From positions 1-7,342 of the forward strand of contig JAYTQG010000215.1 of the NCBI GenBank assembly GCA_043746815.1: a stretch of 7,342 bases of DNA, in the 5' to 3' direction. Below the pieces are notes generated by a model. The model saw only the letters and a program-made list of their open reading frames with translations, was not told the origin of the DNA and searched no databases. This document shows positions 6,001-7,342 of this stretch, piece after piece. The stretch's first letter is position 1; each line of letters starts with the position of its first letter. The translations under genes and the position numbers were made by a program. The stretch is from JAYTQG01 sp043746815 (GTDB lineage Bacteria; Actinomycetota; Thermoleophilia; Miltoncostaeales; Miltoncostaeaceae).

Positions 6001-7342
6001 GTCGTGGTGCTGGGATCATCAGAGGACGCGGCAGGGAAGTTCGTGCCCGTGACGCTGGCCTGGTTGGCGACGTTGCGCGCGCCTGCCGGAAGGGGATCGG
6101 CGACCGTGACCTCGAACGTGACGTCAGCGGAACCACCCCCCGAAATCGCGCCAAGATCGACGGCCACGTTGCGGCTACCGGCGGCCGAACCCGCTTGAAT
6201 CGTCCCCTGACTGGTGTTCAGCGACCCCGCGACAATGACGAGGTTCGCACCGATCGGATCGCTGAGGCGTATGCCCGCCGCCGTCCGGTTCCCGGTGTTT
6301 GAAATGTGGACGAAGTAGCCGAGGGTGTCGCCGGGGCTTGGGACGCCGTTCGAATCCGCGTCGACGGTGAGTGCGACGGACTTCGTAACGATGAGGCGGG
6401 GGGCCGCTGTGATGGCCGTTGAGGTTGGGTCACCAGGCGCCGCTGTCGACGGATCGTCTGTGCTGACTGCCGTCGTGTTGGAACCGGTGATGGTGGCCTG
6501 GTTGTCCACGCTCGTAACACCCGCGGCAACGGTCGCCGGAAGGGTCACTCGGAAACTGATGCTCGCCTGGGTGCCACCGGGAAGCGTGCCGATGTCAACG
6601 CCGACGCTGACGTGCCCACCGGCGTTTCCCGACGTGATCGTTCCCCGGTTTGTCACCACCGAGCCAGCGACCACGGATAGCAGCGGGTCAGGAACATCGC
6701 TGAGCACGAGCGCGGTCGCGTTCTGGTTGCCGACATTGCTGACGGTGATCAGATAGCCGAGCGTGTCACCGGGGCTCGGGACGCCGTCGTGGTCAGCGTC
6801 GACGGCGAGTGACACCTGCTTGGTCGACGTGATCCGAGGTGCAGCAGCCAGTGGTGTGACGGTCGGGTCGCCGCTCGCTGCGGTCGTCGGGTCGTCGGTG
6901 ACCACACTCGGGAAGTTGCCACCAGTAATCGTGGCTTGATTCTGGACCTGCGTCACCCCGGCGGGCAGCGGGGTCGTGATGGTCACCTCGTAGGTCACCG
7001 TCGCAGAACCGCCGTTTCCAGGAATCGAGCCGAGGTCGGCCGCGACACGTTGGACGCCGCCAGTTGTGGTGGTCGTGGCGGTGCCCTGGCTGGTGCGCTC
7101 CGAGCCTGCAACCACGGTGAGGTTGGCATCGAGGGGATCGCCAAGGAGCGTGGCACTGGCGCTGCGATTCCCGGTGTTGCGGATGGTCATCTCGTAGAGC
7201 AGCGTGTCCCCGGGGCTCGCGACGTGATCGGCATCGGCATCGATCAACAGCGTGGCCGTCTTGGATGCACTGACGCGCGGGGCAGCGGTCAGCGGCGTCA
7301 GCGTTGGATCCCCAGCACGAGCGGTGGCGGGATCGTCCGAGT
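1..7342 (-). CDS. Giant DUF11-repeat surface protein (internal fragment, both ends missing)
   Basis: One uninterrupted minus-strand frame (codons from 7340 down to 3) gives 2446 residues with no stop, and every repeat motif falls in the same frame, so no frameshift is seen. Local residues 1-26 are the tail of a repeat, 27-2330 are sixteen DUF11-type repeats, and 2331-2446 are a basic beta-rich module. DUF11 domains are Ig-like sandwiches of secreted or wall-attached bacterial proteins, often in long tandem arrays acting as stalks or adhesins; that role is inferred here. The protein is rich in Ala, Thr, Val, Gly, Ser and Asp, has only six Met, and has no Cys or Trp, which fits an exported protein. 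The signal peptide, any N-terminal ligand-binding domain and any C-terminal anchor would lie outside the window. Neighbouring genes, operon and regulation cannot be judged. A gene caller that needs a start and a stop inside the window would miss it. Confidence 0.97.
3..350 (-). other. Basic C-terminal beta-rich module (continues past the left edge)
   Basis: Local residues 2331-2446. A Pro/Lys-rich linker (GIAPKPKPAK) is followed by alternating hydrophobic strands: LGIAFTGASIAKPGQSVTLN, then VSVKNLSRNVAKGV and LPKGARL. G-Q-S-V-T-L-N-V-S-V-K-N-L-S-R matches the G-D-T-L-x-Y-x-V-T-V-x-N-x-G start of the upstream repeats, so this is probably a divergent DUF11/CARDB-like domain. It lacks the acidic loop and the D-D-P linker. 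It holds 11 Lys and 9 Arg and no Asp or Glu. The style is one I associate with secreted proteins of high-GC Actinobacteria (weak). It is not the protein's end: the frame is still open at base 3. Confidence 0.75.
351..749 (-). repeat. DUF11-type repeat R16 (last, divergent)
   Basis: Loop DADRSGGATSGD: Ser at position 5, and S-P-G-D changed to T-S-G-D. NDDLDPSVDLVSGS, TSAGT and GTMPTGAS follow. PLPAGV becomes N-L-P-S-S-V, while Asn-Gln stays (IANQASVAG). The linker decays to SNDPRVAGQGNPT, after which the basic module begins. The end at the N-P-T codon is my choice. Confidence 0.88.
750..1175 (-). repeat. DUF11-type repeat R15 (142 residues)
   Basis: Loop DADSDGAVSPGD. SDVLDPNIALVDGS is followed by ASQGS, and the hairpin TRADRQVDANL lacks the Gly-Asn turn. 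PLPAGV is absent, replaced by SSIAENVTQI. Asn-Gln is kept (ITNQAAASS). The linker is longer (NAADTKSDDPTTAAPGDAT). Confidence 0.88.
1176..1619 (-). repeat. DUF11-type repeat R14 (148 residues, longest)
   Basis: Loop DADHDGFASPGD preceded by an extra Asp (V-D-D-A-D). DTPD subtype (TDTPDVNAPLIVGTVQV), like R4. T-S-x-G-T is replaced by VGPGSTINLG, and PLPAGV by a Met-containing stretch (KMPLSIEQDV). Asn-Gln is kept (ISNQAKVGG). Confidence 0.88.
1620..2042 (-). repeat. DUF11-type repeat R13 (141 residues; acidic loop lost)
   Basis: The loop reads DTAPAGPSPGD: one residue shorter than elsewhere, with the Asp at positions 3 and 5 gone, so calcium binding as in the other copies is not expected. The fold-defining parts remain (TLLYTVTL, NAGNQDA, IANQGTVSG). 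DTPG subtype (ADTPGAHSSL). The conserved Lys is present, preceded by Glu (A-E-K). Confidence 0.9.
2043..2480 (-). repeat. DUF11-type repeat R12 (146 residues)
   Basis: Loop DADHNGSPSPGD. NDVADPNETLVAGS carries a Glu not seen at that position in other copies. Linker Gly-Asp-Pro-Thr is changed to V-D-D-P-T. It carries PLPAGVT, VSNQAT and GGNFPSVVTDDP, the last shared with R1 and close to R8. Confidence 0.9.
2481..2906 (-). repeat. DUF11-type repeat R11 (142 residues)
   Basis: Canonical loop DADHDGVPSPGD. DDRLDANVTIVGGS is followed by a short hairpin (TQATDPIAVDL) without the Gly-Asn turn. It carries PLPAGVT, VNNQATASG and SNFPVASSDDP. Confidence 0.9.
2907..3332 (-). repeat. DUF11-type repeat R10 (142 residues)
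   Basis: Loop DADNSGAPSPGD, with Ser at loop position 5 where an acidic or amide residue is usual. DTPD subtype (SDTPDVHAPL). The short hairpin (TSDTGSVGVNVGT) and N-Q-G resemble R13, which suggests shared ancestry of these two units. Confidence 0.9.
3333..3770 (-). repeat. DUF11-type repeat R9 (146 residues)
   Basis: Canonical loop DADHDGIPSPGD. It carries NVGNQNAT, LSDVPDPLLSVVAGSVVT and GNAGGH, as in R2. PLPAGV is replaced by a stretch ending VPAGVT, and the invariant Asn-Gln sits in IDNQATIS. It is the gap-free partner of R2. Confidence 0.9.
3771..4211 (-). repeat. DUF11-type repeat R8 (147 residues)
   Basis: Loop DADGDHVPSPGD with His at position 6, as in R1. The usual Gly-Asp-Thr is Gly-Asp-Arg here, the only such copy. 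Its hairpin (GSVAIVSIGGHD) differs from that of R1 while the flanks agree well. It carries PLPAGVT, VQNQAT and GGNFPTLVTDDP. Confidence 0.9.
4212..4646 (-). repeat. DUF11-type repeat R7 (145 residues)
   Basis: Canonical loop DADHDGVASPGD. SDIVDANVDLVSGS, TSRGT and a Gly-rich turn (AGAGGG) are followed by PLAAGVT and LSNQASISG. The tail (DDPGTLAGGDPTLTPLTA) pairs with the R0 tail at the same 3051-base offset as R1 with R8. Confidence 0.9.
4647..5069 (-). repeat. DUF11-type repeat R6 (141 residues, short)
   Basis: Loop DADGNGVPSPGD. It is about five residues shorter than most copies, mainly in the hairpin after T-S-Q-G-T (TNAGGPLSINFGT). PLPAGV is altered to K-P-L-D-P-G-V, and N-Q is followed by Ser-Thr. 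The subtype is NDVFDPYL. Confidence 0.9.
5070..5507 (-). repeat. DUF11-type repeat R5 (146 residues)
   Basis: Loop DADNNGVPSPGD. DTPD subtype (ADTPDTNAALQSGS), followed by GNGTGD and PLPAGVQ. Asn-Gln is followed by Gly (VRNQGVVSG), a variant shared with R10 and R13, which are also of the DTP subtype. Confidence 0.9.
5508..5945 (-). repeat. DUF11-type repeat R4 (146 residues)
   Basis: Canonical loop DADHDGVPSPGD. It belongs to a DTPD subtype: D-D-T-P-D-A-N-A-P-L, then GTVHVSAGT. A second Lys precedes PLPAGVT. The usual G-x-N-x-P after N-Q-A is altered to R-S-N-Q-L-P, and the linker is TNDPDT. Its middle resembles R14 (DTPDVNAPL, GDTTV). Confidence 0.9.
5946..6383 (-). repeat. DUF11-type repeat R3 (146 residues)
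   Basis: Loop DADSNGVPSPGD. After the invariant Asp it reads P-I-G-A-N-L rather than P-L-D-x-N-L, so the second Asp is lost. It carries LNTSQGT, PLPAGAR, VANQASV and TNFPAASSDDP. Its second half resembles R11 (SNFPVASSDDP) more than R10, so the R1-R2/R8-R9 duplication does not continue clearly into it. Confidence 0.9.
6384..6821 (-). repeat. DUF11-type repeat R2 (146 residues)
   Basis: Canonical acidic loop DADHDGVPSPGD. NVGNQNAT is followed by LSDVPDPLLSVVAGSVVT and GNAGGH, stretches shared almost exactly with R9; about 110 of 146 residues match R9 with no gap. PLPAGV is replaced by a looser stretch ending AAGVT. Confidence 0.9.
6822..7262 (-). repeat. DUF11-type repeat R1 (147 residues)
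   Basis: Loop DADADHVASPGD: His replaces the usual Gly at loop position 6, a change shared only with R8. The middle holds five Thr in a row (A-T-T-T-T-T-G-G), an extended hairpin in place of the usual G-N-x-x-G-G. It carries PLPAGVT, VQNQAT and GGNFPSVVTDDP. By hand count about 96 of 147 residues match R8 without gaps. Confidence 0.9.
7263..7342 (-). repeat. R0: C-terminal tail of a repeat cut by the right edge
   Basis: Reads SDDPATARAGDPTLTPLTAA then PRVSAS: the D-D-P-x-T linker, G-D-P-T and the lead-in to the next Lys. It shows that the array continues beyond the window. Its closest match is the tail of R7, which shares D-P-T-L-T-P-L-T-A-x-P-R. Confidence 0.9.

Larger units (their letters stand above)
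351..7342 (-). repeat. Tandem array of about 140-residue DUF11-type repeats (tail of R0, then R1-R16)
   Basis: Sixteen full copies have periods of 441, 438, 438, 438, 438, 423, 435, 441, 438, 426, 426, 438, 423, 444 and 426 bases between successive conserved Lys codons, all multiples of three. Invariant in 16 of 16 copies are the starting Lys, the Gly-Asp closing the acidic loop, one Asp 41 residues after the Lys (40 in R13), and Asn-Gln near the end. Near-invariant are N-x-G-N, G-S/T-x-x-x-x-x-G-T and D/N-D/N-P. I put the unit boundary at the Lys because it is easy to place; the true domain edge is probably a few residues earlier, at the x-P-x-x-x-x-x-K stretch. Matching the copies to DUF11/TIGR01451 rests on the K...GDTLxYxVTVxNxGN...D pattern and was not tested by a profile search. 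Confidence 0.93.
6384..7342 (-). repeat. Copy A of a higher-order duplication (R0 tail + R1 + R2)
   Basis: Pairs with 3333-4291 at an offset of exactly 3051 bases (1017 codons), with matching unit lengths (441 and 438 bases) and no gap. Protein identity by hand count is about 65% for R1/R8 and 75% for R2/R9. The copy runs off the right edge, so its full extent is unknown. Confidence 0.8.

Noticed and set aside
5409..6302. Plus-strand open frame of 297 codons
   Set aside because: It lies antisense to R3-R5, is rich in Arg and Gly with no recognisable domain, and exists because this high-GC repeat array rarely makes stops on the other strand. The minus frame explains the same DNA fully.
1117..6756. 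Series of short plus-strand frames each starting like M-S-P-G-L-G, seeming to be a family of small repeated proteins
   Set aside because: The shared start is the antisense reading of the conserved S-P-G-D-T codons of the minus-strand protein, so the family is a shadow of the true repeats.
698..7262. Regular spacing of a short conserved sequence (gtgtcgcc/gtgtcacc every 423-444 bases), considered as a CRISPR-like or regulatory array
   Set aside because: The spacing is always a multiple of three and the element encodes Gly-Asp-Thr in frame. Spacers are homologous to each other, unlike CRISPR spacers.

Overview
The whole 7342-base window lies inside one protein-coding gene on the minus strand. 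I read the minus frame whose codons start at positions congruent to 2 mod 3 (7340 down to 3), triplet by triplet. It gives 2446 complete codons with no stop. Neither the start codon nor the stop codon is in the window: the N-terminus lies beyond base 7342 and the C-terminus beyond base 1. There is no intergenic DNA, and I see no RNA gene, mobile element, CRISPR array, promoter or terminator.

The protein is a long chain of DUF11-type repeats (Pfam PF01345 / TIGR01451 'conserved repeat domain', an Ig-like beta-sandwich of bacterial surface proteins). I count the tail of one repeat at the right edge (R0), sixteen full repeats of 141-148 residues (R1-R16, numbered N- to C-terminal, so R1 has the highest coordinates), and then a different module of 116 residues that runs off the left edge. 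Each repeat begins at an invariant Lys. Then come a calcium-loop-like segment (typically DADHDGVPSPGD), a T-L-x-Y strand, N-x-G-N, an invariant Asp, G-S-x-x-T-S-x-G-T, usually P-L-P-A-G-V, an invariant N-Q, and a D-D-P-x-T...G-D-P-T linker. There is no Cys and no Trp in the 2446 residues.

The likely role is an extracellular stalk or adhesin: many rigid beta-sandwich domains in series, with acidic, possibly calcium-binding joints, ending in a strongly basic module (20 Lys/Arg and no Asp/Glu in 116 residues). That module could contact the cell envelope. This role is inferred from architecture; no signal peptide, sorting motif or anchor is visible because both ends are missing.

The G+C-rich composition (roughly two-thirds by eye) and the style of the C-terminal module suggest a high-GC bacterium, perhaps an actinobacterium of the Thermoleophilia/Solirubrobacterales type. 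That assignment is weak. The points most worth a second look are a higher-order duplication at an offset of exactly 3051 bases, the invariant Lys/Asp/Asn set that recalls isopeptide-forming pilin and adhesin domains, the abrupt acidic-to-basic switch, and the decay of motifs in the last repeats.
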